NCBI GenBank assembly: GCA_905221615.1
Contig: CAJNDT010000611.1
Location: forward strand, 62,001-126,000
Length of the DNA stretch: 64,000 nucleotides
Direction of reading: 5' to 3'
Source: Symbiodinium sp. CCMP2592
Lineage: Eukaryota > Sar > Dinophyceae > Suessiales > Symbiodiniaceae
Part shown: in pieces, positions 19,679 through 30,272 of the stretch
Layout: the number at the start of each line of letters is the position of its first letter
Position numbering within the stretch: the stretch's first letter is position 1
Notes under the pieces: generated by a model
Databases searched by the model: none
What the model saw: the letters and a program-made list of their open reading frames with translations, nothing else
What the model was told of the DNA's origin: nothing
Program-made: the position numbers and the translations under genes

Positions 19679-20912
19679 TGATAAGATGCTGCTCTGAGCC
19701 CCGAGCCCAAGCTCAAACGGTTTAGGTTTCAGGGTCTAAGGTTCACCTAGAGTAACCTAGGTATCTCCAAACAGGAAAATGACGGAACATGTGCCATGTG
19801 TTTAGGGCCATATCCTCTTTCCTAGGTACACTGATTTCTCTAGATAGTGTTGCACAAGGACTACGGGATATCCTCTTTTCTAGGTACACCGGTTGCTCTA
19901 GGTAGGGTTGCACTAGGACTAAAGGGGTCTTGCGCTTCAGACAAAACATACTACCCAGAGACTCCAATATCCCTTAATTGAGGAATCTACCTTAAATCAT
20001 ATTAGGGATCCTACTATAATTTAAGGTATATTCCTTATGGGGTATTGGAGTCTCTGGGTAGCGCATGAAGGTTCGGATCGGGAGCCTTACCTTCCCAGAT
20101 ACCAATCCCAAAGGCTCCATGTACCTTCATAGTAGCTACTTAGGCCTGAAAGGGGTCCCTATGTAGGTACTTTCAGGCCTAAGTATATACTATATGGGTA
20201 CATGGAGCCTTAGGGAATACCCCTGAATTAAGGATTATATTAAAGCTGCCCCCACCCTGTAATAGTGACTATAAGGATTATATTTGGGCCCAATTATATA
20301 TATATATATATATATATATTATCCCACTATTACAGAATGGGGGCCCCTTCTAAGGATTATACCTTAAACCATAATACTAAGGGATATTGGGATCTCTGCG
20401 TTACCCAACAAAACCCTACCATACTAGGACCCCCCAAATGGCCCTTTAATGGAGCCCTTATGGTCCTGAATAGTGGGTCTTTGAAGCAAAATTGAGGGTA
20501 GTTTGGGGGTCTAGGTAGATGGGCTTAAAAGGAGGAACTCAGCAAATCTGATTACGCAACCTTGAAAAGGTAGGTTATATAAAGTTTAGGTAAGCCTTTC
20601 GCGATACCAGCCTGCGCTTCTTAGCTCGGCCGAGTCGCGGTGTAGGGTTTCAGGGTCTACGGCTTGGGGTTTGGGGTTCGCCCAAGTGCTTCAGTTATTC
20701 GACTGGGCGTTGGGGTTGTACTATGTATGAACTTGTGGAGGTCTTACATCAGTAGCGCCCGGCTCAGAGCACTCGAATGATACGACAAGCAACGCTTCAA
20801 GAACCTGTAGGTTCCAGTTGAAAAACGGATGAAACAATCGACGAAATGAGGAACCTCTCCAAAGTCAGAGAGCGCAACAGCCCAAAACTCAGGAATAGAC
20901 CTTGTATTTCAC
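19679..20912. other. repeat-rich interval
   Basis: This interval contains a palindromic F1 relative (19954-20058), an F3 copy (20110-20214) and an F10 element (20246-20352) nested in an F1-like element. It also contains a TA microsatellite (20289-20320) and a short exon-like patch near 20600-20632. No gene is resolved. Confidence 0.6.
20246..20352. repeat. nested palindromic element F10
   Basis: Inverted ends CTGCCCCCACCCTGTAATAG and the complementary CTATTACAGAATGGGGGC. The flanks on both sides begin AAGGATTATA and belong to a split F1-like element, so this copy inserted into an older element. A half copy lies near 60800-60820. Confidence 0.7.
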
Positions 20913-21006
20913 AGGGTTTCTGACTATGGGATCGTAGGACGGTGATAAGCCCTCATGGACCCTTGCTGCATCCTTTGTTCTCTGTTCGTGCATAATCTCC
21001 CCAAAG
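20913..21006 (-). CDS. unidentified protein exon
   Basis: The minus strand reads SFGEIMHEQRTKDAARVHEG followed by LSPSYDPIVRNP, then a GTGAAA donor at 20912. The acceptor CAAAG precedes it. The sequence is non-repetitive with balanced composition, so coding is likely, but I do not recognise it and found no neighbours in phase. Confidence 0.5.
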
Positions 21007-21329
21007 CTTTGAATCCCCCAAAAACCGAAAGCCAAAGGGTCCAAGTATCCAAGAACCATACACTCTCCCAAATTCCCAAATCCTATAAACCTACGTAACT
21101 GCTATCCTAAAGCCGAGTACCTCATTATTGGGTCTTTTGGACCCTTGGGTGAAAGCCTAAATCGACCCTAAACCCCTGTCCTGTCCTTCGTCAACTAAAG
21201 CCTAAACCCCTAAACCCTAAACCCCTAAACCCTAAACCCCTAAACCCCTAAACCCTAAACCCCTGTCCTTGGTCAACTGGTCACAGCCACGGAGGAGCTT
21301 CTCACCCTGCAGGCGCTTGAGGGCCTGTG

Positions 21330-21470
21330 CACGAAGACAGAAGTTCCCAGACCTTCCAAAATCCCTTAATTAAGGAATATACCTTAAATCATATTAGGGA
21401 TCCTACTATAATTTAAGGTGTATTGCTTAATTAAGGGGTTTTGGAAGGTCTGGGCACGAAGACAGAAGTT
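21330..21470. repeat. F1 palindromic element with perfect 16-bp target-site duplication
   Basis: The element at 21346-21454 is flanked by identical 16-mers, CACGAAGACAGAAGTT at 21330-21345 and 21455-21470. The left flank (about 21288-21345) is an open, Leu/Glu-rich stretch that looks like an exon on the plus strand, so this insertion may have interrupted or extended coding sequence. Confidence 0.9.
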
Positions 21471-24400
21471 ACAACTGTTTCTTTTGGGGGGAGGGTTAGG
21501 GTTTCAGGGTTTCAGAGCTCAAGGTTTAGGGTGTGGAGGTTTAGGGTTTAGGAGTTTGGGGTTTTAGGTTTAGGGATAAAGGATACACACACCTATAAGA
21601 AGACCAAAGGCCTTACGAGAGGAGCAACCCTGACAAAGTGGGTTTAGGTATGGTTTGGGGCTTTCCGGTCAAGGGTGTAGGGGCTGGGTTTAGGGTGTTG
21701 GGGCTTAGTGGTTAACTAAGGGTTTATTGTCCTAAACCCTAAACCCTAAACCCTAAACCCTATTCCTTCATATATCCTGCTCAGGCTTTTGGTTTGGCCG
21801 CCTCAAGCGGCGTGGGTGGGACAAAAAGACGAAAAGCCCGTTAAGGTTTAGGGTTTAGGGTTTAGGTGCCAATTGCCATACTACGTTGCACTCCAAACCG
21901 CAGCCACAAGATACGGTCGCTTATGCGATGTTGCACAACAAACCCTGAACCCTAATCCCCAATAAACTTCAAACCCCAAAACCCCGAAACCCTTAAACCC
22001 CAAAAGCCCAAACCCCAAAACCCGATAAGTCGGAAGACCCAGTCGAGCCTCCTCAACCCTAAATCCTAAACCCCTAACACCGAGTCTATGCATTCAACCC
22101 TAAACCCGAAACCCCCCAACGCCTAAGTCGGAAGACCCAGTCGAGCCTCCTCCTGCGACAAGGGACCCAATAGTCGATCCTGACCTCTCCGTACGAGCTG
22201 AGACACGAAGGCCTCATCTTGGCTGTTAGGGTTCAGGGCTCAGGGTTTAGGGTTTCGGGCTTAGGGTTTAGGGGTTTAGTGGTTTAGGGCTCAGGGTCTG
22301 CGGGTTAGGGTTTATAGGGTTTCGATTCTTGGCTTTAGGGTTTAGGGCTTAGGTAGGGTTTTAGTTGGGCTTAGGGCTTACCTTAGCCTTAGCCTTTAGC
22401 CCCACATAGCAAACTCGGGCTTTAGTGGGGTTTAGGGTTTACCTTACCTTCGCCCCAAATAATAAACTACCTTTTAGACTTGGAGGACATTGCTGCTATC
22501 AACCTTGCACCTTTCGCTTTTCGCTGTTCACTGACGGGTGCCGTCGATGACTAGAAATATCAGGTTGTTAACCATGCCTTTCATCTTATTCTAGTATGAA
22601 CCGCGAATGATTACGAGAGACGGCCATGAAGCTTATGAAAACTGCTAGGAGCTTGTTGTGATCGCAGTGATGTAAAGAGTGGCAGTAACTGATATGAAAA
22701 CATCAACCATTGGGGTCAAGTCCTTTATGACGACCCTGCTGCATCTGCTATGTTCATCGCGGCGACGGTCCAAGCCATGCAAACCACTTCTGCTGATCTC
22801 ATACTCCCTGGTGTTCAACCGACATTGCTGGCACAACGAAGGCACTCGGACGGGGATATTTATGACGCGGACCATAACCTCGGATTGAAAGAATAACGGC
22901 GGGTAATTACCACAAGTGAGCAGACGAGTCCATAAATGCCTGCGAAAACGAGGCTGATGGGGATTGCTCTAGAGCTAAGCCCGTAACCTCAAACCCTGAA
23001 TTCTCAAACCTTGAATTGGCCAGTAACACCTTAAGCCAATGCCTCAAACCCGAAAACCGAAACCCTGAAGCTTGAGACCTAAAGCCCATAGACCCTCGAT
23101 TGTGTAGAGCGTACAAAGCCCGAAGTAGTAAAAGGACGTGTATCGGGCCCGTAGAGGAACCCTGAAGCCCAAACCCCTCAACCCTGAAACCCGAATCCCA
23201 AACCCATAATAAAACTTCAACCACCTTAAACCCCTAAAACCTAAACCCCAGAATCCCAAACCCCAAAACCTCAAAATCCCAAGAGCCCTAAACACAACAA
23301 AAACAAACAAATCTACCAGAAACCTGTTGAAAACTTGAATTCCCACTAAAAAATCAATACCAGGAACCATGTACACACCCTCCACGGCCCTAAGCACCTC
23401 AGCCGCCTCCCTCTCGTCAATGGCTGGCAGGCTGACCTTTGCTAAGGTTTTGGGCTTTAGGGGCTTCGGGTCTAGGGCTTTAGGAGGGTTTAGGGGTTTA
23501 GGGGTTAGGGGTTTAGGGTTTAGGGTTTAGGGGTTTGGGGTTCAGGACTTTAGAGTTTAGGCTTCAGGTCTTTAGAGCTTTAGGACTTTGGGGCTTTAGG
23601 GGTTTGGGGCTGTAGGCTTTGGAGGTTTATGAGTTTAGGCTTTTGGGGATAGGGTTTAGAGTCGCAGAGTTGCGGAAACATGCTGGTTTAGAAACCCTTT
23701 CGTGCTTGTTAGGGTTATCAGCAACTGATACTTAAACGGATCATAGGTGTTCGTAACGAATACGATAACCACCATTACGACTACTTATAGCGCAAAGTTA
23801 CATATTACCATACTTACCAAGTCCCATGATCCTCCAAGAAGGATACAACAATGACAACTTGGAATGCCACCTTGAGGATGGATGCAGGTTGTCACGCACA
23901 CTATGCTGTCTGCTTTCATGCGAGACCGTTCCAGCACTACTGATTCCGGTTCGGTTACGTAGTTCGACCAGTTTAACCACCTACAGCATGCTTCAGTACC
24001 ATGCGTGCATCTGCTGTGTTGTAGAACTCACAGTTCCGCCGCGCGCCTGGTTCGAATTCAGGTTTAGTGTGTAGGGGTTCTGGGGTTTAGGGTTTAAGGC
24101 CTGCGGCACAGCCAATTTCGGTGGGTTTGGGTGGGCCTCGGCACAAGAGCTTTTTACACCGATGCCTGTTCTGTTCACTTGGAGATTCCTTCAGAGCGCT
24201 CCGATGAAGTGGCCCCTTCGTGGGGTCACATCCTGTGCTTCCTCCCACCTGGAACAGCATGGACTGTGCAAAGGAGCTGAGGTGCCACAGGGAAAGAAGA
24301 GGTTGGTCCACAGCAAGCTAAACATCAGGTAGTTTGCACTCGTGGTATTGGCAGTCGTCGGCATGCAGCTCCGTGTGCGCTGTGACACTAGGCGGGGAAA

Positions 24401-25220
24401 CTGTCAAATTCGACCGTGCTATTTGCCGGACTGGGTGACCGCCACTTGGAGGGTCGAGGGACATAGTATAGTTACGTTACAGACTTTAGCGGCAATTAGG
24501 ATCCCCTTTATACGGTAATTATACAGCTACGTACTGCCTACTTATACTAAGTCGTGACAGCTTCTCTATATACTACATCCTGCTCGCAACATACAACTAA
24601 CCTAAGTCGTGCGACCCTCCAAGCACGAGTTTGAGGGAATGAAGACTGATGCATGCGCAGCGCAGACGACTCAGAAGTGGACACGCCGCCCATCTACAGT
24701 GCCAAGCCCTTCGGCTCCATGTACCCGTATAGTATATACTTAGGCCTTACAGTACGTATATAGGCACCCTTTAAGGCTTAAGTATCTACTATCCTTAACC
24801 CTTTGCGCCGAACCAGAACCACAGGGTTTAGATCAACAAGGCTTATATGAAAGGAACCCAAAATCTCATTTTTGTATGTGGTTGGCTTTATTTGTGTTTA
24901 AAAGTGTTTTTTTGTATTTAAAAGTATTGTTTTGTATTTAAAAGTTTTTTAAATAGGTTTTTTTGTGTTTTACAGTTGTTAAAATTCTTTTATTTTATTT
25001 TTGGTGTAAAAAATACATGTTTGTGAATTTTGTTTCTGAGTGAGTCAATTGGCTTCCTGTTGTTCTACCTGGTTTCCTGCTGCTGTATGTCTACAAAATT
25101 GTTGTTTATTTGTTGTTGAAGTTAATAATTTTTAAAATTTAATCTTTTTAAATAGTTTTGGGTTGTGATTGAACAAAGAAGGGAGGCCGTAGTGACATGT
25201 TGACTTGCCTTGAGATCTTG
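21471..25220. other. telomere-like region ending in a T-rich tract
   Basis: TTTAGGG and CCCTAAA stretches alternate (21720-21760, 22230-22440, 23450-23650). An F2 copy (24444-24624) and an F3 copy (24713-24798) follow. From about 24838 to 25190 the DNA is very T-rich (repeated TTTAAAAGT) and marks the change to the gene island. Unassigned ORFs of 60-117 codons at 22640-23400 mix both strands and I do not accept them. Confidence 0.6.
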
Positions 25221-25221
25221 C

Positions 25222-25757
25222 CCTTACCCACACGGATCGACTGCCCTTCTCGGTTCGTGGGCACCGTTGGCCGGGTGTCAGGTTATGAGGCGATTGTATC
25301 TAGACCGCCTTGGGGCCAACGTGCCAGGGCAGTGGCATATGACACCCGGACAAATGGGCTAAAGTGCCGGGTGGGGCGGTTGAGGGGTTGTTCGCAGCCG
25401 TGCTTACAGCCTTGAAGGGGAGGCCATCCATGCTTGTCGTTACGTTTTGTTAGGGAGCCTTGCGACTTGGATCGACAGAGGCAGAGTGCCACCTTACCCA
25501 CACGGATCGACTGCCCATCTCGGTTCGTGGACACCGTTGGCCGGGTGTCAGGTGTTGTCGATGGTACCTGGACCGCCTTGGGGCCAACGTGCCAGGGCAG
25601 TGGCATATGACACCCGGGCACATGGGCTAAAGTGCCGGGTGGGGTGGTCCAGTGGTTGTGGCTTTTTTATTTTTCTCCCAACCAGGAGGGGAGGCCATCC
25701 ATGCTTGTCACGTTAGTTAGGGAGCCTTGCGACTTGGATCGACAGAGGCAGAGTGCC
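25222..25757 (+). repeat. two tandem copies of a ~268-bp unit containing a structured motif
   Basis: Units 25222-25490 and 25491-25757 are near-identical, each ending in GGCAGAGTGCC. Each contains the inverted pairs CACCGTTGGCC/GGCCAACGT and CCGGGTGTCA/TGACACCCGG in interleaved order. Each also contains a hairpin CACCCGG-(17 nt)-CCGGGTG at 25343-25373 and 25611-25641. Related hairpins lie at 44568-44598 and, cut off by the gap, near 45065. Confidence 0.8.
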
Positions 25758-26199
25758 AGTCGAGCCTCTCGAGGTTGCCTTACTTAAGTCCCTGCCCCAT
25801 CGGGGTTGCTCCCCACACCGTTGGCCAGGTCTAAGTGTTCGGTTTGAATCCAAGCCTAGTGAACGCCTTCTCTTCCATTTCCTTCTCTCCCATCGGTCTT
25901 CATCGGCTTCCAGCCCATCGAGAAGTGGATGCCAACTGCTGGGATCTCAGCATCAGCTTGCTTCAGCTACTTCCATTATTATGGTACAGTCCTGGCACCG
26001 AGGCTCATGACGAGGATCCTGAGGACATGCTGCCATCGCAGAGGACAAGCTGCCTTGCATAGTCAGTGAGCGTGTCATGTATCGCAACTTGCCGCTGCAG
26101 CAGTTGTGCTCGCTGTTGCCCTGCGTAATCTACTATAGTCGTGTTACAGCTGCTCTGTCTCAAGTCTAAGTCGTAGTAGGCCCCCCTGCAAGCCGGCAG

Positions 26200-26538
26200 A
26201 TGTCGTCCACGTCGTGGAGTGACAGTGAGTCTGTGGGCTCGGACTGGGTTCTGGTTGACGATGAGGGTGCAAGCACTGCGGGCTCGGTCGCGGACAGTTT
26301 TGACGACGATGATTCTGTGATTCCGTTCGACACGATGCTAGAGGAGTGCTTTACGACATTCTGGATGTTTCTGAATTCTCAAGAGCGTGGGCAAGTCTTG
26401 CAAGTAGCCTGGTCTGTCAATGAGCAGATCATGTTCACACTCTTTCCGAGACTTCGGCGGGATTTTCGGCAAGGCAGAGTGCCAGGAATTTTATATTACA
26501 ATGTGTCAGACGAATTTCTGGCGTTACTGCTTCAATGA
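26200..26538 (+). CDS. acidic unknown protein, copy 1
   Basis: The ORF of 112 codons begins MSSTSWSDSESVGSDWVLVD in a reasonable start context. It has a Ser/Asp-rich N-terminus (residues 1-45) and a globular segment (residues 48-95, EECFTTFWMFLNSQERGQVL). A GGCAGAGTGCC copy at 26473 reads GRVP in frame. Downstream, in another frame (26545-26682), lies a cysteine-rich stretch ending LEDFEFDDLASRARLSDLRP that resembles the start of a RING finger. An unseen intron may join them. I do not recognise the family. Confidence 0.55.
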   Translation: MSSTSWSDSESVGSDWVLVDDEGASTAGSVADSFDDDDSVIPFDTMLEECFTTFWMFLNSQERGQVLQVAWSVNEQIMFTLFPRLRRDFRQGRVPGILYYNVSDEFLALLLQ

Positions 26539-27065
26539 TTTGTCGTGTTTGTACAGCCTCCGAGACCGTATTACGGATGTTGGGGAAGGCAGAGTGCCGG
26601 GTTTGCGTGTGTTTAGAGGATTTTGAATTCGACGATCTCGCCAGCAGAGCTAGACTGTCCGATTTGAGACCTCAGCGGTAGTGTGCGCAAGTTGGATTCA
26701 AAACGGTTACCCAGCATGACATGCTGACTACACAGTGCCGGGTGGCAGTGATGTCCTCAGGACCCTGCTGTCTCCGAGGCTGGCTGCCTGCCTGCCTGCC
26801 TGCATAGTCTGTCAGTGAGTTGCCTTGCACCATACATGATCGACATCTGTCTGCCGGCCAGGGAATCAAGTGATTCATTCATACTGATGTAACAGTAGTA
26901 ACACAATGTTACATATCATTGATTAATGTACTGTATAGTGATGCATTAGTCACTGTTAATGTTTTAATCTTTGGACAATTGAAGTGTGCTCGATGAAAGC
27001 AGTGATCCCGACGACCTGCTCTGTCTCTAGTCTAAGTCGTAGTAGGCCTCCGTGCAAGCCGGCAG

Positions 27066-27410
27066 ATGTCGTCGACGTCGTGGAGTGACAGTGAGTCTCT
27101 GGGCTCGGTCTCGGACTTATTGGCTGTTGGCGAGTTTGCAAGCACTGCGGCGTTTGGGGGTTCGTTTGTGGGCTCGGTCGCGGACAGTTTTGACGACGAT
27201 GATTATGTGATTTATTTCGACGAGCTGCTAGAGGAGTCCTTTTCGACATTGTGGATGTTTCTGAATTCTGAAGAGCGTGGGCAAGTCTTGCAAGTAGACT
27301 GGCATATCAATGACATGATCCTGTGCGTACTCGTTCCGAGATTTGTGCGGCAAGGCAGAGGCCAGGAATTTTACATTACAATGTGTCAGACGAATTTGTG
27401 TCGTCACTGA
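27066..27410 (+). CDS. acidic unknown protein, copy 2
   Basis: This is a paralogue of the preceding ORF by tandem duplication (114 codons). It starts MSSTSWSDSESLGSVSDLLA, has an insertion in the acidic part and keeps the segment LWMFLNSEERGQVLQV. The repeat copy at 27354 has lost one base (GGCAGAGGCC), which moves the frame relative to copy 1 after Arg-Gln-Gly-Arg. The RING-like stretch (27418-27561) is conserved; one of its cysteines is encoded by a GGCAGAGTGCC copy at 27468. Confidence 0.5.
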   Translation: MSSTSWSDSESLGSVSDLLAVGEFASTAAFGGSFVGSVADSFDDDDYVIYFDELLEESFSTLWMFLNSEERGQVLQVDWHINDMILCVLVPRFVRQGRGQEFYITMCQTNLCRH

Positions 27411-27865
27411 ATCAATGATTTGTCGTGTTTGTACAGCCTCCGAGACCGTATTACGGATGTTGGGGAAGGCAGAGTGCCGGGTTTGCGTGTGCTTAGAGGA
27501 TTTTGAATTCGACGATCTCGACAGCAGAGCTAGACTGTCCGATTTGAGACCTCAGCGGTAGTGTGCGCAACTTGGATTCAAAACGGTTACCCAGCATGAC
27601 ATGCTGACTACACAGTGCCGGGTGGCAGTGACGTCCTCAGGACCCTGCTGTCTCCGAGGCTGGCTGCCTGCCTGCCTGCCTGCATAGTCTGTCAGTGAGT
27701 TGCCTTGCACCATACATGATCGACATCTGCCGGCCAGGGAATCAAGTGATTCATTCATACTGATGTAACAGTAGTAACACAATGTTACATATCATTGGTT
27801 AATGTACTGTATAGTTATGCATTAGTCACTGTTAATGTTTTAATCGTTGGACAATTGGGTGCTCG

Positions 27866-29164
27866 ATGAAAGCAGTGATGCCGACGACCGTTTCAAGGTG
27901 CTCAGGGAGTTCCGAGGCAGAGTGCCAGACTTCTGCTGCTGACCATCAGAATCAGGCCAATCACATTGACCTTGGCAGTGATTACTGGAACGAAGCCGTG
28001 CAACAACTTCGGTGGAATTGTTTACACTGTGGCAGATCAGCTGCCGACTATACCACCGGGCTCCGAAAGATCCAAAGGGCTGCACAATTGGATCAACGAA
28101 TCAAATTGGCAGTCGAGGCCATCTCAGATTTCGGAGATATGGATATGAAGTTGTACAAAGCATGGACCGGCCAGACAGATGTGCTGCCTGGGTCGATCCC
28201 GCCACCTCGGCCATGCCAGCATGATGTCGAGACGTGGCCCATGGATGATGTTTTGATTTACGACCATCCCCAGTGGCAACTGTTTGTTGGCAGTATTGGT
28301 TGCCCGATACGATATGACCAGCTCCGGGTCAAGCCTGACATTGTCATCTCTATGAATGCAGATGACAGACCTCGGAATTTTGAGCCATGGGACTGGTATC
28401 AGTATTTGGCGAATTGTGGACCGTTTGGCACTGCACATCTTCGGTATGGTGGCTGGGATCAAACACATGCCAATGACTTTGATGCTGAACAAAGAAGTCA
28501 TGAGTTCAAGACCATTTGGCGCCGCCTCATTTCAGATTTCAGAAAGATCATGATGTGCTGGCAGCGCTCAGCAGAGGAGTTCAGCCAGAGTCAAAGGCAG
28601 AGTGCCATCAAGGGCAAAATGATGGGCAAGGCCAATGGCGGCAGGGGCAAGGGCAAGACAATCAGCAAGGGCTACAGCGGCCCCTGTCAGGTTTCCAATC
28701 ACATGCAAAGACAGAAGGCATCGACGAAGGGCTCATTTGGCTATGGCTGCTCCTATGACAAGGGCTTCAGCAAGGGAAGTGACATGGGCAGCCTGTTCGG
28801 AAGAGCCGCTGATGGAAGGCAGAGTGCCGCTGGAAGGCAGAGTGCCTTGAAGGTGGCCGATGAGACATTCCCTGGTGAGCTCGGTAATGCTCTTGCTTTG
28901 TTGGAGGCGATGAAGCTTCAGGGAGGTGGTCGGAAGCGTGGAGGCAAGAAGAGGCCAATTCGTGTGCTTGTCCATTGCTACGGTGGCATTAACAGGACCT
29001 GTGCTGCTTATTGTGTCCTAGTCATGGCCTTTGCCTCGATGACCATGGAACAAGCCATTGTCAGGTGGATCAACCACCGAGCCTACTATGCTCCATTCCG
29101 GGATCGTGAGTACATGATTGAAGCACTGCTGGAAATGCAGGATGAGCTGCACACGTACAGTTGA
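27866..29164 (+). CDS. dual-specificity phosphatase-like protein
   Basis: This single ORF of 432 residues has the phosphatase loop HCYGGINRT (catalytic Cys371, Arg377), which matches HC-x5-R-T of the DSP/PTP superfamily and recalls RNA triphosphatase-type loops. The segment around residues 139-160 (LFVGSIGCPIRYDQLRVKPD) resembles the N-terminal strand of DSP domains. Between them, residues 245-345 are a Gly/Lys/Gln-rich insertion containing three in-frame GGCAGAGTGCC copies read as RQSA. No intron is needed. The start at ATG 27866 is the first in frame, but it lies before another repeat copy (27916) and a later start is possible. Dephosphorylation of protein or RNA is inferred; the substrate is unknown. 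Confidence 0.7.
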   Translation: MKAVMPTTVSRCSGSSEAECQTSAADHQNQANHIDLGSDYWNEAVQQLRWNCLHCGRSAADYTTGLRKIQRAAQLDQRIKLAVEAISDFGDMDMKLYKAWTGQTDVLPGSIPPPRPCQHDVETWPMDDVLIYDHPQWQLFVGSIGCPIRYDQLRVKPDIVISMNADDRPRNFEPWDWYQYLANCGPFGTAHLRYGGWDQTHANDFDAEQRSHEFKTIWRRLISDFRKIMMCWQRSAEEFSQSQRQSAIKGKMMGKANGGRGKGKTISKGYSGPCQVSNHMQRQKASTKGSFGYGCSYDKGFSKGSDMGSLFGRAADGRQSAAGRQSALKVADETFPGELGNALALLEAMKLQGGGRKRGGKKRPIRVLVHCYGGINRTCAAYCVLVMAFASMTMEQAIVRWINHRAYYAPFRDREYMIEALLEMQDELHTYS

Positions 29165-29681
29165 TCATCGACACTGAACCCGAAGTCCATGGTCAAACAG
29201 TTCTGCTCCAATGAATGATTCTGAGCCGTCGAAATTTGTGTCCCGACACTGGCCCAGCCAGAGAGTCCTGGACCCGACACTGGACTGCTGGCTGGAAGTG
29301 AAACACAGTCCTTACCTTGAAAAGGCTAATAGTTACATTCCCACTTTCAGCTGGCAGTCACAGCTTAATTCGTGCTTTAAACCTGGCTGCCGGTGTTACT
29401 GACTGAGCTTAAAAAGAAAGTGAGATCATGCCCGTCTCGGTTGTGGAAACTGTCAGTTCCTTTGTCGGTTGTGCCGACATGGTGATCAGGGCCGCTGGGG
29501 CGATTGGATGAGTGAATCCAGCCGGCGACTCAGTGGGTGCAAATGTGACTTTAACAGTCAGTCTCCGGTGATTGTAATGAGTGCTCATTTTTGCCTACTT
29601 GTGCTGTTGCAGCTGTCTGGGTTCCGGTGTAAGGCAGAGTGCCCTTGTCCCATTTGTGCAGTGGGCAAGTCATTATCCGCC

Positions 29682-29966
29682 ATGGAAAACACGGGCGCAG
29701 TTCGCCAGCGCACTCGGCTGCAAGAGTTTTCAAGTTGGCAGATGGCCAACTTGAGCAACGCCGGTCAATCCCAAAGAACAAGTCAGGTCGGGAAGGGAGG
29801 AAGTAAGGGAGGAGGAAAGCCAGGGCCAGGGCAGAGTGCCAGTGCGAGCAAGGGCGATCTTGGCAAGGGCAAGGGAAAGAAGGGCAAAATCCCGATGCAA
29901 GACCCCAACCAGATCCTTTACACATACTTCATGTGCGTGGAGGACGTTTGGCAGGCAGTGGGCAGT
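29682..29966 (+). CDS. small spliced protein, exon 1
   Basis: From ATG 29682 (MENTGAVRQRTRLQEFSSWQ) the ORF passes a Gly/Lys-rich stretch with an in-frame repeat copy at 29830 and ends MCVEDVWQAVGS at a GTATGT donor at 29967. The open frame extends upstream through a Cys-rich stretch (29633 repeat copy, CPCPICAVGK), so there may be an earlier exon after the acceptor at about 29612. I do not recognise the family. Confidence 0.6.
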
Positions 29967-30038
29967 GTATGTGATGATAATCATAGCATGTGTTGATTGT
30001 GAGTGTTTCTTACTGCTTGACTGGATGTCTCCCTGCAG

Positions 30039-30272
30039 GTTCGATATGAATTCTTCAAAGCGAACGGCATCGCCGCTTGGGCGCAACCCGGTGCCACGCA
30101 GGATAACACTCACAAAAGTTATCCGCACTGGTCCTTGCGCCCCACGGCCCAGACGGCCCTTCAACGCTACCAATGGTGGCCAAAGTGCATTAGATGGCCA
30201 CTCAGATTCAAGCAATGCTTCGACGCTACATTTATTTATTATCTTATACCTACGGATCTTAATACTGACTAG
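30039..30272 (+). CDS. small spliced protein, exon 2
   Basis: The exon follows a 72-bp GT-AG intron (29967-30038, CTGCAG acceptor) in phase 0. It encodes VRYEFFKANGIAAWAQPGAT, then a Trp/Arg-rich stretch to a TAG at 30270-30272. Together with exon 1 the product would be 172 residues. The clean intron and phase make this a convincing gene model, though the function is unknown. Confidence 0.7.
   Translation, partial: VRYEFFKANGIAAWAQPGATQDNTHKSYPHWSLRPTAQTALQRYQWWPKCIRWPLRFKQCFDATFIYYLIPTDLNTD

Larger units (their letters stand above)
26153..27893 (+). repeat. tandem duplication of an ~866-bp gene-bearing unit
   Basis: The first unit runs from about 26153 to 27018 and the second from 27019 to about 27893. 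They share upstream sequence (AAGTCTAAGTCGTAGTAGGC), the ORF, the RING-like tail and the AT-rich downstream sequence. The ORFs have diverged most in the middle. Confidence 0.9.

Noticed and set aside
25283..25716. ORFs of 72-112 codons in the tandem units
   Set aside because: Both strands are open and the reading is explained by the structured tandem repeat.
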